From Komagataeibacter saccharivorans (GTDB taxonomy: Bacteria; Pseudomonadota; Alphaproteobacteria; Acetobacterales; Acetobacteraceae): DNA of 64,000 nucleotides. Under the pieces are notes generated by a model that saw nothing but the letters and a program-made list of their open reading frames with translations, made no database searches and was not told the origin of the DNA. Shown here piece by piece: positions 53,604 to 63,352 of this stretch; the first letter of the stretch is position 1; every line of letters begins with the position of its first letter. The stretch is from the NCBI RefSeq assembly GCF_003207825.1, contig NZ_NKTY01000004.1, positions 62,001 to 126,000 on the forward strand, written 5' to 3'. The position numbers and the translations under genes were made by a program.

Positions 53604-55088
53604 TTATGCCATTTCCGTCGTCATGGCCTGAAAGCGGGCGGTTTCCATGTCGCACGCATAGGCATCGACCATGGGGTAGGGGCTGGATGCCAGTTCGTTG
53701 ACCGCATGGATGATGAAATCTGCTTTGTGGTCATCGGTCAGGGCGCAGAAATTCAGGCGCGTCCAGCCGGGTTTGCGTATTTCGTTTCCGTTCAGGATGT
53801 TCTGGCGCAGTTCTTCCGACATGGGCTGGTCGATGCCCAGCAGATCATGCGCGTATGGACCCGCGCAGGCGCATCCGCCACGGGCCTGAATGCCATACAG
53901 GTCCGACAGCATGCGGGTGAACAGTTGCTGATGGATCAGGCCACCCTGACGGGTATCGTGAACCTGTATTGAAAAGATCGGCAGGCAGCGGCTGGCGGCA
54001 GGGTTGCCCAGTATGGTGATATGCGGATTGTGCTGCCACGCCTGCAGGGCGCGTTTGTGCAGTGTTGCATGTCGCGTATCAAGCCAGTCCTGCCCCATCG
54101 CTTCCTTGACAAGAAAGGCCAGCCCGGCGCGGACATCGCCGATGACGTTGGGCGTGCCGGCTTCTTCCCGACTGGTCAGGCTTTCGGCATAATCATGTCC
54201 CCATGGGGAGACAAACCTTACGGTTCCTCCACCGGGAAAAACCGGCCGCGTACGCCTGACTGTGGCATCACGTACGATCATGATGCCCGATGCCGCAGGC
54301 CCACCCACGAATTTATGGGGTGACATTACCACGGCATCCTTCTCACAGGCGGTACCGGCCTTCATGTCGATGGGAAGATACGGGCCACCGCCTGCGTAAT
54401 CCCACACGGACAGGGCACCATGTGCCCTGAGCATCCTTGTGACCGCATCGACATCCGTGATGATCCCGGTCACGTTTGATGCCGCCGAAAAGGCGCCGAT
54501 CCGCAAGGCGTCGGGATCTGTCGCTGCAAGCGCCCGTTCGAGATGGTCCAGATCGGGACCACCCTCCGGCGCTTCGTCAATCACCATGATATCCGCACCA
54601 CTTTCCCGCCATGGCAGGATGTTGGAATGGTGTTCATACGGCCCGAGAAAGACGACCGGACGTGGTCCCGTCCCCACGGCATCGGATACCCCGAACAGGT
54701 GAACCAGCCGGTTCAGTCCCGCAGTTGCCCCCGAACCGCAGAACACGGTGGAAAACCCGGTTTCCGCCCCACATATCCGTGCAATATGCGCCCGTGCCGC
54801 CTGACGCATGCGGGTCATGTAGCGCCCACAGAACGAGGCCTCGGTATGGGAATTCGCGTAATAGGGCAGCACGCGATGGGTTACGAAATCCTCGACCTGT
54901 CGCAACGCACGGCCTGATGCCACGTAATCGGCATAGACAAGGGGTTTTGGGCCAAACGGCCCCGGAACGGGTGCGCCTTCACCAATCAGGCTCGCGCGCA
55001 ACCCCTCCACCCCAGCGTCCTGCAGACCAGCCATGAATTCCGATATCGACATGTCATCCACTTGCATCGCACAACCCACCGCCTTCAT
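53604..55088 (-). CDS. Class V aminotransferase-fold PLP enzyme (NifS-like)
   Basis: PLP protein of 494 residues related to cysteine desulfurases. The cofactor lysine is Lys259 in SPHKFVGGP, with YEHHSN (151-156) and the Asp in SVWDYAGGG (Asp230). The ARGGCACAGPYAHDLL segment carries a Cys-rich loop near the position of the desulfurase catalytic loop. It lacks the usual short length (about 400) of IscS/SufS. It is divergent from an Lrp-type regulator, pointing to amino-acid metabolism. Kynureninase is a class V relative, but no kynureninase-specific motif was recognised. Substrate unknown. The start may also be at 55067 or 55052. Confidence 0.8.
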   Translation of the reverse strand: MKAVGCAMQVDDMSISEFMAGLQDAGVEGLRASLIGEGAPVPGPFGPKPLVYADYVASGRALRQVEDFVTHRVLPYYANSHTEASFCGRYMTRMRQAARAHIARICGAETGFSTVFCGSGATAGLNRLVHLFGVSDAVGTGPRPVVFLGPYEHHSNILPWRESGADIMVIDEAPEGGPDLDHLERALAATDPDALRIGAFSAASNVTGIITDVDAVTRMLRAHGALSVWDYAGGGPYLPIDMKAGTACEKDAVVMSPHKFVGGPAASGIMIVRDATVRRTRPVFPGGGTVRFVSPWGHDYAESLTSREEAGTPNVIGDVRAGLAFLVKEAMGQDWLDTRHATLHKRALQAWQHNPHITILGNPAASRCLPIFSIQVHDTRQGGLIHQQLFTRMLSDLYGIQARGGCACAGPYAHDLLGIDQPMSEELRQNILNGNEIRKPGWTRLNFCALTDDHKADFIIHAVNELASSPYPMVDAYACDMETARFQAMTTEMA

Positions 55089-55174
55089 TGCGGGATGATG
55101 TTAATGGGGTTCCGTAGGGATTTTTTCCCTATTTCATGGTTGTTTTTGCTGAATATGTGGTCATACGATCGTTT

Positions 55175-55636
55175 ATGAGCAGAAAACCTGATGAATTTGA
55201 TCGCTCCATCCTGCGGGCCCTGCAAAAGAACGCGGGCCTGTCGCAGCGCGAACTGGCGGACATTGTTGGCCTGTCCCAGAATGCGTGCTGGCGGCGGCTG
55301 AATGCGTTGCGGGCAAGCGGTCTGGTTGGCAACCAGACGCTACGGCTTGATCCGGCAAGGCTGGGGCTTGGCCTGACCGTTTTTGTCATGGTGCGGACCC
55401 GCAATCATTCGCGCGAATGGCTGGAGCGGTTTCACAAGGCCGTGACAGCCATTCCCAATGTCATCGATTTCTACCGTATCGCGGGCGATTACGATTACAT
55501 GCTCAAGATCATCACGCAGGATATGGAATCGTTCGATACGATCTATCGTACCCTTATCAGCCGCGTGGATCTGGATACGGTCACATCCTATATGGCGATG
55601 GAGGCCATATCCGCGAACCGTGACCTGCCGGTCTGA
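55175..55636 (+). CDS. Lrp/AsnC family transcriptional regulator
   Basis: Helix-turn-helix (LSQRELADIVGLSQNACWRRLNALRASGLV) and an effector-binding RAM domain with AGDYDYMLKIITQDMESFD. The start at 55175 (MSRKPDEFDRSIL) is preferred, as Lrp proteins begin just before the LDxxDRxIL segment. Length 153. Divergent from the PLP enzyme, which it probably controls in response to an amino acid. Confidence 0.9.
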   Translation: MSRKPDEFDRSILRALQKNAGLSQRELADIVGLSQNACWRRLNALRASGLVGNQTLRLDPARLGLGLTVFVMVRTRNHSREWLERFHKAVTAIPNVIDFYRIAGDYDYMLKIITQDMESFDTIYRTLISRVDLDTVTSYMAMEAISANRDLPV

Positions 55637-56493
55637 AGGCGGTTGCGGTGCGGGATGTTGCCCTGCCGATCCAGTGGAGGGGTTTTTCCGCTGACCGGAA
55701 AGATACATAGGGATGAACCGGTCTTGTAATGAACTGCGTTTCCTTTGTTCGTTACGACCTGATATCGTAATATGGTGATCGTGCAGGACTGTCGGGGGAT
55801 GAAGGAACCTTCAGGCAGGAAAGGCGTTTTGGCCGGATGATATCTTCTGCGCGTGGGGAAACGCCGGGAACTGACCATGGAACAGGTGGCGTGGCGGGTT
55901 CTGTTGCGAATCTGTAACGTGGTAATTTCCCAAAGGTTGCAGGTTCCGTTTATTATTCCGGAATCGAAATTACGCATGCGGGTGAGCGACCAGGTGTATC
56001 TGCTGCGCCACATCACGATTCGTATACGTGATACGAATTTCCGATATGCAAAAAGATTTGTTCCTCCACCATTTCGTTAAAAAAATGATTTTGTGCATGT
56101 GTGTGCCCTGATGGGAAAGGGGAGAATTTGCCCCGGTTTTCAGCCGTATTGTGGATTATTCCGTCTATTATTAAATACTTATCCGATGCGTCCATTTTCC
56201 TCCTGTTGCGTTTGTGGCAGAAGGGGCATGTGAATTTCGACACGGAACAGTCCGAATTTCCATGATGAGCATTCCTTCTGGCGCGCCACATCATGTGACC
56301 TGTTTGCCACATCGGTTTTTCGATTCCTTATATCGATATCGAAACCGGTTGATATCGACATCGAAACTGGTGGAACATATTTCCACGGGCGGGTTGAAAA
56401 ATTCATCAATGTTGCTCTCGACTGACTTAATTTTGAACGAAACGCCAATGTGTGGCCCTGCGCGGGGCCGTTTACAGGTGCTGCGGAGGCTTC
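55637..56493. other. Long intergenic region upstream of the TonB receptor
   Basis: About 857 bases of comparatively AT-rich sequence. Frames in it are short and show no family features. It holds an imperfect 22-base-spaced direct repeat and dyad around 56333-56370 (described separately) and the GGAGG ribosome site at about 56485. The distal part may encode an unrecognised regulatory RNA, but no defined structure was seen. Confidence 0.5.
56333..56370 (+). promoter_or_regulatory. Repeat/dyad cluster upstream of the TonB receptor
   Basis: TCGATATC...GATATCGA is an 8-bp inverted repeat with a 10-base spacer (GAAACCGGTT). In addition, TCGATATCGAAACCGG is repeated with a few changes 22 bases later (TCGACATCGAAACTGG). 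The arrangement is operator-like, about 120-160 bases before the start codon. Confidence 0.45.
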
Positions 56494-59019
56494 ATGAACA
56501 AACGACGCTCATTATGGAACGTCCTGCTTCTGACTACAGTGATCGCTGGCGTAACGGATGAAGGCGCGCGCGCCGCTTCGACGTTACCGCAGACGACGGC
56601 AGCGGGTGGCAACACCACCCATTCCGGTGCGGCCCATGTTTCCACCACGGGAACGCCTGTCCGGCATACGACGCGCAACACGGCTGTTGTCTCCCACAGC
56701 AACCCTGAGCAGCTCAGTGTTCATGCCAGTCATCTGCGTCCGCATGGAACGGTCGTATCCATGGGACAGGCCATGTTCCAGCAGCAGGCACCGGGCACCA
56801 ACCCGATGAAGGCCCTGTCGACCATGCCGGGCATCATGTTCAATTCGGATGATCCGCAGGGCACGAACACCTGGTCGCAGCAGCTGTACATGCATGGTTT
56901 CCAGCAGCAGGAAATCGGCATGACGCTGGATGGCATGCCGCTGGGTGAAATGACCTATCGTAACTATAACGGTCCGCCTTCGCCCACACTGGCCGTATCT
57001 TCGGAAAACGTGGACCGTATTGATGTCTCTCAGTCCGCGGGCGCTGAAGATATCGCCGCCACCAACAACCTCGGCGGTTCGCTGGCCTATGTGTCAAGCG
57101 ACCCGAAGGACAAGATGGGTGGCAAGGTCACGCAGGGTTTCGGCAGCTATGACAACTACCATACCTTCGTACGCTTCGACAGCGGCAAGCTGAACAGCTC
57201 CGGCACCAAGTTCTTCGCGTCCTACATGCGTCAGGACGCGCAGGTATGGCGTGGGTATGGTGAGCAGTTCTACCAGCAGGTCAACGCCAAGCTGGTCCAG
57301 CCGATCGGGAACGACAGCAAGCTCGTCGCCTTCTTCGACTGGGGTGACCTGCACCAGTTCACGCCGCAGGATGAATCGCCGCAGATGCAGCAGCAGTTGG
57401 GTTACTATAACTCCAACTACTACAATGGCGGTACGAGTGGCTTCATTGCGGCAAGCAATGCCGCGAATGGCAACTATCCGTCGAACCTTGCGAACAGCAG
57501 CATTTCCGACAAGGGTGACGCGGCCTATTACGACGGCGCCACGAACAACAGCGACATCATGGGCTACATCAAGGCCGATCTGGCGCTGACCAAGCATGTC
57601 CGCTGGATCACGACGGCCTATGGTCAGGGTGAAAGCAACCAGACCACCTGGGGCCTGCCGATCGGCAATAATGGCAATGGCTACGATCCGTCCTACTATA
57701 CCCACCTGAACCAGACCTATGGCTATACTTCCGCCCTGGGTGAAATCGTCAAGCAGCCGTCGATCGAGCGCTTCGGCATCACATCGAAGGTTCAGTACGA
57801 TGTGGCGCACAACCACATTTCCGGTGGTGTCTGGTATGAAAACAACGCGTATTCATCATCCATGTGGATGTATGGTCAGCCGACGGTTCTGGCCAATGGC
57901 CAGCTTTCCGGCTCGATCAATCAGCCGCTGAACCACTTCAAGAACCCGGTTGAGGAACTGTTCAACCAGAACTACAACACGAACACATTCACCGCGTTCG
58001 TGATGGATACCTACAATCCGCTGCCCAACCTTGCCCTGCATTTCGGCATGAAGGCGCTGCTGAACACGACCCGCGTGGGCGATGGCTACCTGAACCAGTA
58101 CTATTACGGCAATGTTGGTGGCATCACGTCCGGCGTCAGCCAGACGATCGCACGTCCCTTCCTGCCGCATGTCAGCGTGGACTGGCACTTCCTGCATAAC
58201 CATGAACTGTTCTTCGACATTTCCGAAAACGTTCATACCTATGCGGAATCGGGCTACAAGCTGTCGAATTCCCCGTTCGCCGTTACTCAGGGTTCGTACA
58301 ACACGAACATCAACAGCGTTCACCCGGAATATGACTGGACGTTCGCCATCGGCTACCGCTTCACGCATCGCCTGCTTGATGCATCGGTCTATGCCTATCG
58401 CACCAACTTCCATAACCGTCTGCAGGCCGTCAGCGTTGCGGGCCAGTCCGTCCAGAACGCCAGTGGCTATGCGGTCATCAATACCGGCAGCGTGACCATG
58501 AACGGTGTCGATGCCGCCATTACGCTGCATCCGTTCACACGTGGCATGCTCCGCAGCCTGTCGCTGACCAACAGCGTCAGCTACAACCACGCGGTCTATG
58601 ACGACAACTTCAACTCGTCAGGAACTGGTCCGTCCACGGCAGGCAAGCGCGTCGTCAACTATCCGCGCTTCATGTATAAGGGCCGTCTGTCCTATTCCTA
58701 CAAGAACGCCCTGTTCTACATGGATGGCAGCTACACCGGGAAGCGTAGCTATGACTATACCGGTGACTACAACATTCCCGGTTACTGGATGTCAGATCTG
58801 GGCATGCAGTACCGCATGGGCAACATGGGCCGTTACAACAAGCACATGGACTTCATGAAGGATGTGACCTTCGCCTTCAACATCCAGAACCTTGCGAACA
58901 CCCACTGGATCTCCACCATGGGCGAAAACGGTAACGCCATGACGGGTGGTTATACCAACCAGTCCATGCTGTTCGGTGCGCCGCGCATGTTCTTTGGTTC
59001 GGTTTCCGTCGACTTCTGA
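56494..59019 (+). CDS. TonB-dependent outer membrane receptor
   Basis: Outer-membrane active-transport receptor of 841 residues. The signal MNKRRSLWNVLLLTTVIAGV ends near ARA-AS. A Ser/Thr/His-rich spacer precedes the plug domain (ALSTMPGIMFN, GTNTWSQQLYMHGFQQQEIGMTLDGMPLG), then a 22-strand barrel with many Asn/Tyr and a terminal SVDF. GGAGG lies 7 bases before the start. The plug has a TIPF-type (no cysteine or iron-specific) sequence, so the ligand is unknown. Followed by two hairpins, the second a clear rho-independent terminator. Confidence 0.93.
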   Translation: MNKRRSLWNVLLLTTVIAGVTDEGARAASTLPQTTAAGGNTTHSGAAHVSTTGTPVRHTTRNTAVVSHSNPEQLSVHASHLRPHGTVVSMGQAMFQQQAPGTNPMKALSTMPGIMFNSDDPQGTNTWSQQLYMHGFQQQEIGMTLDGMPLGEMTYRNYNGPPSPTLAVSSENVDRIDVSQSAGAEDIAATNNLGGSLAYVSSDPKDKMGGKVTQGFGSYDNYHTFVRFDSGKLNSSGTKFFASYMRQDAQVWRGYGEQFYQQVNAKLVQPIGNDSKLVAFFDWGDLHQFTPQDESPQMQQQLGYYNSNYYNGGTSGFIAASNAANGNYPSNLANSSISDKGDAAYYDGATNNSDIMGYIKADLALTKHVRWITTAYGQGESNQTTWGLPIGNNGNGYDPSYYTHLNQTYGYTSALGEIVKQPSIERFGITSKVQYDVAHNHISGGVWYENNAYSSSMWMYGQPTVLANGQLSGSINQPLNHFKNPVEELFNQNYNTNTFTAFVMDTYNPLPNLALHFGMKALLNTTRVGDGYLNQYYYGNVGGITSGVSQTIARPFLPHVSVDWHFLHNHELFFDISENVHTYAESGYKLSNSPFAVTQGSYNTNINSVHPEYDWTFAIGYRFTHRLLDASVYAYRTNFHNRLQAVSVAGQSVQNASGYAVINTGSVTMNGVDAAITLHPFTRGMLRSLSLTNSVSYNHAVYDDNFNSSGTGPSTAGKRVVNYPRFMYKGRLSYSYKNALFYMDGSYTGKRSYDYTGDYNIPGYWMSDLGMQYRMGNMGRYNKHMDFMKDVTFAFNIQNLANTHWISTMGENGNAMTGGYTNQSMLFGAPRMFFGSVSVDF

Positions 59020-59031
59020 TCCATCGTAAAA

Positions 59032-59060
59032 CCTGCCTCACATCCATGACGTGAGGCAGG
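59032..59060 (+). terminator. Hairpin after the TonB receptor gene
   Basis: Perfect 10-bp stem CCTGCCTCAC/GTGAGGCAGG with a 9-base loop, just after the receptor stop. There is no U-tract. Confidence 0.6.
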
Positions 59061-59086
59061 ACCGGACAGCATAAAAGCCCGAACAG

Positions 59087-59125
59087 GGGCACACCGGTCC
59101 GTATGGACCTGGTGTGCCCTTTTTT
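59087..59125 (+). terminator. Rho-independent terminator of the TonB receptor gene
   Basis: GGGCACACCGGTCC-GTAT-GGACCTGGTGTGCCC is followed by TTTTTTATT. It is an extended GC-rich stem with a clear U-tract. Confidence 0.88.
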
Positions 59126-59573
59126 ATTGCTGGATGAGTTCCATGCGCATCGGACAGTTCTGTCTACGGGGCAGGGGTGTTATGGGGAGCGCTCCAGAAT
59201 CTGACGGTAATATTTAGGCTCTATTTAAGAGCCGGTCGGTGCGTATGGCGCCCCTACGCCTCACTGTTCTGGCAGAGTTGTTATCTGCGGTAGTAGTCGG
59301 GAAGCAGTGCTGTCCACTTAAATACCGTGCCACATAAACTTTTGTGAAGATGTAAGTTACCGGACATGCAGCCCCAACTGTTCAGAGGCTGTTTGAAAGG
59401 TCCGTCTGGAAACATTCAGAAATTATAAGGAATTTTTTGGTTGAGCTTTTTTCAAAAAGCTTCGGAAGACGTCATCTTTATTGGAAAAAGGCGACGTCCA
59501 GCAACTTTTCCTGTCCAGCCCGATGAGGTCAGCCCCGCATCAATATCATGCGGGTGTCCTGTTTCATGAACGG
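59126..59573. other. Intergenic region between TonB receptor and polyamine ABC operon
   Basis: About 450 bases with no gene. It contains one copy of the dispersed repeat in reverse orientation (59428-59480) and otherwise unremarkable sequence that could include the 3' end of the reverse-strand operon. Confidence 0.5.
59428..59480 (-). repeat. Dispersed terminator-like repeat, copy C
   Basis: On the reverse strand it reads GACGTCTTCCGAAGCTTTTTGAAAAAAGCTCAACC, then AAAAAATTCCTT. The core matches copy B almost exactly. Lying at the 3' end of the reverse-strand ABC operon, it may terminate it. Confidence 0.75.
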
Positions 59574-60638
59574 TTACCGGAAGACAATGGCCTTATGGGG
59601 TAGCCAGCCAACCGATACCCTGTCGCCCGTCTGGGGTGGGTGTTCGGTGCCATCAATGTAAACACGCATTGTCAGGGTGTAATCGCCGGGAATTCCTATT
59701 TCGTAATTCATGACATTGCCAAGGAAATACGAACTCCTGACCTGTCCATCAAACGAACTGGCACAGTCTCCGGCCTTACGAAAGGTCAGATCCTCCGGCC
59801 GCATCATAAGCAGCGGATGGTCTACATCCCCACTGTCGCAGATACGGACGTTTTCAACACATGCCCCACCGGGCAGCCTGATCGTGCCTGCTGCCGCATC
59901 CATGATCTCGACAGGCATGAAATTGGAATTGCCAAGGAACTGCCCCGCAAACCTGCTACGCGGGGATGTATACAGATCGGTGCAGGTGCCGATCTGTTCC
60001 ACCCTGCCGGTATTGAACAGGATGATGCGGTCCGACAGGCGCAGGGCTTCTTCCTGATCGTGGGTAACATACAGGATCGTGACACCCGTGCGTTCATGCA
60101 CGCGTTTGATCTCGCCCTGTATTTCCTCGCGCAGTTTCTTGTCCAGCGCCGAAAGGGGTTCATCCATCAGCAGGATTTCAGGCTCATAGACCATGGCGCG
60201 GGCAATGGCCACGCGCTGCTGCTGCCCGCCCGACATCTGCGCGGGGTAACGCCCGGCAAGCTGTTCCATCCTGACCAGCCGCAGCATTTCGTTCGTGCGG
60301 GCTTCAATTTCATCGCGGGGGCGTTTGCGCACGACCAGTGGAAAGGCAATGTTCTCGCGCACGGTCATGTTGGGAAAGAGCGTGTATTTCTGGAATACCA
60401 TGCCAATATTGCGGTGGTTGGACGGCACATCCAGAATGGTGCGTCCATTGACCAGCACGTCGCCGCCGGTTGGCGACATAAGGCCCGCGATCACATACAG
60501 GGTCGTGCTTTTTCCTGACCCGGACGGGCCGAGGAATGTCACGAACTCCCCCTTACGGATATCAAGCGAGACATTCTGGACGGCAACATTCCCGTGATAT
60601 GATTTATGGAGATTGCGAATGCTGAGAAAGGCCGTCAT
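59574..60638 (-). CDS. ABC transporter ATP-binding protein, polyamine type
   Basis: PotA/PotG-like ATPase of 354 residues energising the adjacent permeases. Walker A GPSGSGKST, Q-loop MVFQKYTLFPNM, signature MSGGQQQRVAIARAM, Walker B ILLMDEPLSALD, and a C-terminal TOBE domain. It overlaps the permease gene upstream by 4 bases. The order binding protein-permease-permease-ATPase is typical of putrescine/spermidine-like importers, though related systems import other organic cations or anions. Confidence 0.9.
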   Translation of the reverse strand: MTAFLSIRNLHKSYHGNVAVQNVSLDIRKGEFVTFLGPSGSGKSTTLYVIAGLMSPTGGDVLVNGRTILDVPSNHRNIGMVFQKYTLFPNMTVRENIAFPLVVRKRPRDEIEARTNEMLRLVRMEQLAGRYPAQMSGGQQQRVAIARAMVYEPEILLMDEPLSALDKKLREEIQGEIKRVHERTGVTILYVTHDQEEALRLSDRIILFNTGRVEQIGTCTDLYTSPRSRFAGQFLGNSNFMPVEIMDAAAGTIRLPGGACVENVRICDSGDVDHPLLMMRPEDLTFRKAGDCASSFDGQVRSSYFLGNVMNYEIGIPGDYTLTMRVYIDGTEHPPQTGDRVSVGWLPHKAIVFR

Positions 60639-61432
60639 TTTTTCTCACTTTTCATGAAATTGGCGCCGAATATGAACAGCCCGCTCAGTACAATCAGCAC
60701 GGTCGATACGGCGGCGATGACGGGCGAGAGATCCTGCTGCAGATTGCCCCATATGCGGACCGGCACGGTCTGAAGTGACGGGCTGGCCATGAAAATGGCC
60801 ACCACGACTTCATCCCATGATGCAAGGAAGGAAAAGATCGCAGCCGAAAACAGCGCCGGACGCAGGCTGGGCAGCGTAATACGCATGATCGCGTAGGTAC
60901 GGGACGAACCACACAGCACGGCGGCGTTTTCAATCGCCGGATCGATATGTGCAAGCCCGTTCAGGATGGCCCCGACCGAAAAAGGCAGGGCGAGGATCAG
61001 GTGAGCAATCACGAACCCGCAGAATGTGCCGTTAAGATGGATACGCAGAAAGAACGCATAGAGCGCGATTGCCGTCACCACCACCGGCAGGATCATGGGC
61101 ATGAGGAACGCCGTCTCACACGCCGGCCGCCACGCCGTTCTGGTGCGCGATATGCCAATGGCCGTTATCAGGCCCAGAAGGACGGACAGCACGGTGACGG
61201 TAAGACCGACCTCCAGGCTGACCATGAAGGAACCCAGCCAGTCCGGGTCCGTAAACAGTTCGCGGTACCACCGTAGCGTCCAGTGCGGGGGGGGAAAGAC
61301 CAGCCATGGTGATGAGTCGAATGACAGCATCACGATCAGCACCAGCGGACAGACAAGAAAAGCGGTTACAAGGGCGGCAATGATGCCCAGCGCGATCCGC
61401 CATGGGCCAAGGTTTTCGAAGGAAAGCAGCAT
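60635..61432 (-). CDS. ABC transporter permease (PotC-like)
   Basis: Inner-membrane permease, 265 residues, with six predicted spans. The segment SLRPALFSAAIFSFLASWDEVVVAIFM follows the conserved EAA-like cytoplasmic loop. It lies between the other permease (18-base gap) and the ATPase, and belongs to the PotC/PotI type by order. Confidence 0.87.
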   Translation of the reverse strand: MLLSFENLGPWRIALGIIAALVTAFLVCPLVLIVMLSFDSSPWLVFPPPHWTLRWYRELFTDPDWLGSFMVSLEVGLTVTVLSVLLGLITAIGISRTRTAWRPACETAFLMPMILPVVVTAIALYAFFLRIHLNGTFCGFVIAHLILALPFSVGAILNGLAHIDPAIENAAVLCGSSRTYAIMRITLPSLRPALFSAAIFSFLASWDEVVVAIFMASPSLQTVPVRIWGNLQQDLSPVIAAVSTVLIVLSGLFIFGANFMKSEKK

Positions 61433-61450
61433 GGCTGTCTTGGCCTCTGG

Positions 61451-62311
61451 CTATGGGGTCGTGTGGGGCTGGCGGTTAAGCCGCCGCTGCACGCCGTACA
61501 GGAACAGCGTCATGACCAGCAGGACAAGGGCCGCCGCCCCCGCAAGCCCCCAGTCCAGAACCGACTGCACAAGCTGCGCGATCAGTTCGGCCAGAACCAT
61601 GCGTGATTCACTGCCCAGCAGGGAAGGGGTTACGTAGTACCCAAGCGACATTACGAATACCGACACACCCGCGCTGCCCAGTGTGGTGGCGATTGCGGGC
61701 AGGAAGATGCGCCGGAAACTGGTCATCCGCGATGCGCCACATAATGTGGCGGCCTGAAACAGGGCGGGTTCCAGCATGGCGATCCGGTTGCGCAGGGGAA
61801 AGACCACGAAGGGCAGCATGATATACGTCATGCCTACGGTCACGGCGAACAGACTGTTCATAAGGGGCAGTGGTTCGGCAATCAGGTGCAGGGCCAGAAG
61901 GGTCTGGTTGATGGGGCCGGTATCCTGCAGCAGCACAACCCATGCGTAGGTCCGTGCCAGCAGGTTCGTCCACATCGACAGGATCAGCACTAGCTGCACC
62001 GGCTGGCTCCACCGCCGGGGGGCTATGGCCAGAAACCATGCGACCGGCAGGCCCAGCGCGAGGGAGACCGCTGTGACAAGCGTGGCCAGCAGGAACGTAT
62101 TGGCAAAAATACGTCGGTATGCGGACGTGAAAAACAGCGTGCGGTAATGCTCCAGCCCCAGCGATGGCACGGTAAAACTGAGCATCAGCATAAGGCATAG
62201 CGGAATGACAAAGAACACGGCCAGAAAGATGAGGCCGGGCAGAAGCAGGCCATAGCTTTCCAGCCATGGCCCACGGGCCACACGCAGGCGTCTGGTCGGG
62301 AAAATGCTCAT
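61451..62311 (-). CDS. ABC transporter permease (PotB-like)
   Basis: Inner-membrane permease, about 286 residues from the MSIFPTRRLRV start at 62311, which has GGCAGGG just upstream; a longer frame from 62362 would overlap the binding-protein gene. Six predicted spans. Paired with the second permease to form the heterodimeric channel. Confidence 0.87.
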   Translation of the reverse strand: MSIFPTRRLRVARGPWLESYGLLLPGLIFLAVFFVIPLCLMLMLSFTVPSLGLEHYRTLFFTSAYRRIFANTFLLATLVTAVSLALGLPVAWFLAIAPRRWSQPVQLVLILSMWTNLLARTYAWVVLLQDTGPINQTLLALHLIAEPLPLMNSLFAVTVGMTYIMLPFVVFPLRNRIAMLEPALFQAATLCGASRMTSFRRIFLPAIATTLGSAGVSVFVMSLGYYVTPSLLGSESRMVLAELIAQLVQSVLDWGLAGAAALVLLVMTLFLYGVQRRLNRQPHTTP

Positions 62312-62318
62312 GCCCTGC

Positions 62319-63335
62319 CTATTCCGCCTGCCATGCGTACCAGCGGCGGGCAATTTCATCATGATGGGCAGCCCAGTACGCGATATCGGGGTCTATGTGA
62401 CTGTCCGCATGGGCCTGCGGGGCGGCCATCCGGTCTTCCGGCGTCATCAGTGCCAGACTGGCCAGATTGATCGGTGCATAGCCCGTCATATGGGCAAAGG
62501 CAGCCTGTGGCGCGGCCGAGATGGCATAGCCGATCAGTTGCCGCGCCACATCGGCATGGCGCGCGCCACGGGGGATGACCAGCATGTCGGCCACAGTAAT
62601 ATTCTGCTCCCATGAAATGCCGACATCCACGCCCCCTTCCTGCAGGGCGCGCAGGCGGCCATTCCAGAACATGCCTGCGGTGACAGAACCCGCCGCCATC
62701 ATCTGCTGGGACTGGGCACCCGAACTCCACCACCGGATGGCGGACTTGATGGTGTCCAGCTTGCGGAAGGCGCGGTCCAGATCCAGCGGATAAAGCTGAT
62801 CCGGCGGCACGCCATCGGCCAGCAATGCGATTTCAAGCACGCCGGGCGAGGGGAATTTGTACAACGCCCGCTTGCCCGGAAAATGCGCGATATCGAAGAA
62901 CTCACGCCAGTTGGCCGGATGCGGTCCTTGCGGGTTCGCATACCCTAGCACGAACGAGAAATAGAAACTGCCCACACTGTAGGGACTGACAAAACGCGGA
63001 TCGATCTGCATCAGGTCGGATGCGGGCAGGCCCAGTGGTTCAAGCAGCCCGTCGCGCGCGGCCTTGGCGGCGAAATCGGCTTCCACATCCACGACATCCC
63101 ACGCCACATTACCGCTTTCGACCATGGCCTGGAACTTGCCGTAATTGGTCGGACCGTCCTTGAGAACGGGAATACCCGTTTTTTTTGTAAACGGTTCCAG
63201 CCAGTTCCGTGCCTGCATGGCTTCGGTCGATCCCCCCCAACTGGTAAAAACGGGGGCATCGACCGCATAGGCCGCCGCAGGAATCACGGCAGGCAGCGCC
63301 ATCATCATGGCCAGTGTCAGTACGATCCGTCGCAT
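62319..63335 (-). CDS. ABC transporter periplasmic binding protein, PotD/PotF-like
   Basis: Substrate-binding protein of 338 residues with a Sec signal (LTLAMMMALPAVIPAAAYA). The fold features SWGGSTEAMQARNWLEPFTKKTG and DVVDVEADFAAKAARDGLLEPL are typical of polyamine/Fe3+-type extracellular solute-binding proteins of family 1. The polyamine annotation rests on similarity and operon order; the exact ligand is not deducible, and the linked aldehyde dehydrogenase could mean an aminated substrate. Confidence 0.85.
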   Translation of the reverse strand: MRRIVLTLAMMMALPAVIPAAAYAVDAPVFTSWGGSTEAMQARNWLEPFTKKTGIPVLKDGPTNYGKFQAMVESGNVAWDVVDVEADFAAKAARDGLLEPLGLPASDLMQIDPRFVSPYSVGSFYFSFVLGYANPQGPHPANWREFFDIAHFPGKRALYKFPSPGVLEIALLADGVPPDQLYPLDLDRAFRKLDTIKSAIRWWSSGAQSQQMMAAGSVTAGMFWNGRLRALQEGGVDVGISWEQNITVADMLVIPRGARHADVARQLIGYAISAAPQAAFAHMTGYAPINLASLALMTPEDRMAAPQAHADSHIDPDIAYWAAHHDEIARRWYAWQAE

Positions 63336-63352
63336 GCGTCAGGCCACGTACG

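Noticed and set aside
53604-55088. Kynureninase identity for the class V PLP enzyme
   Set aside because: It is tempting because of the 3-hydroxyanthranilate operon, but the sequence has the NifS-like SPHKFVGGP and Cys-rich GGCACAG features, and no kynureninase motif was recognised.
55588-56016. Reverse-strand frame of 142 codons downstream of the Lrp regulator
   Set aside because: AT-rich with no family features; overlaps the Lrp gene 3' end and lacks a ribosome site.
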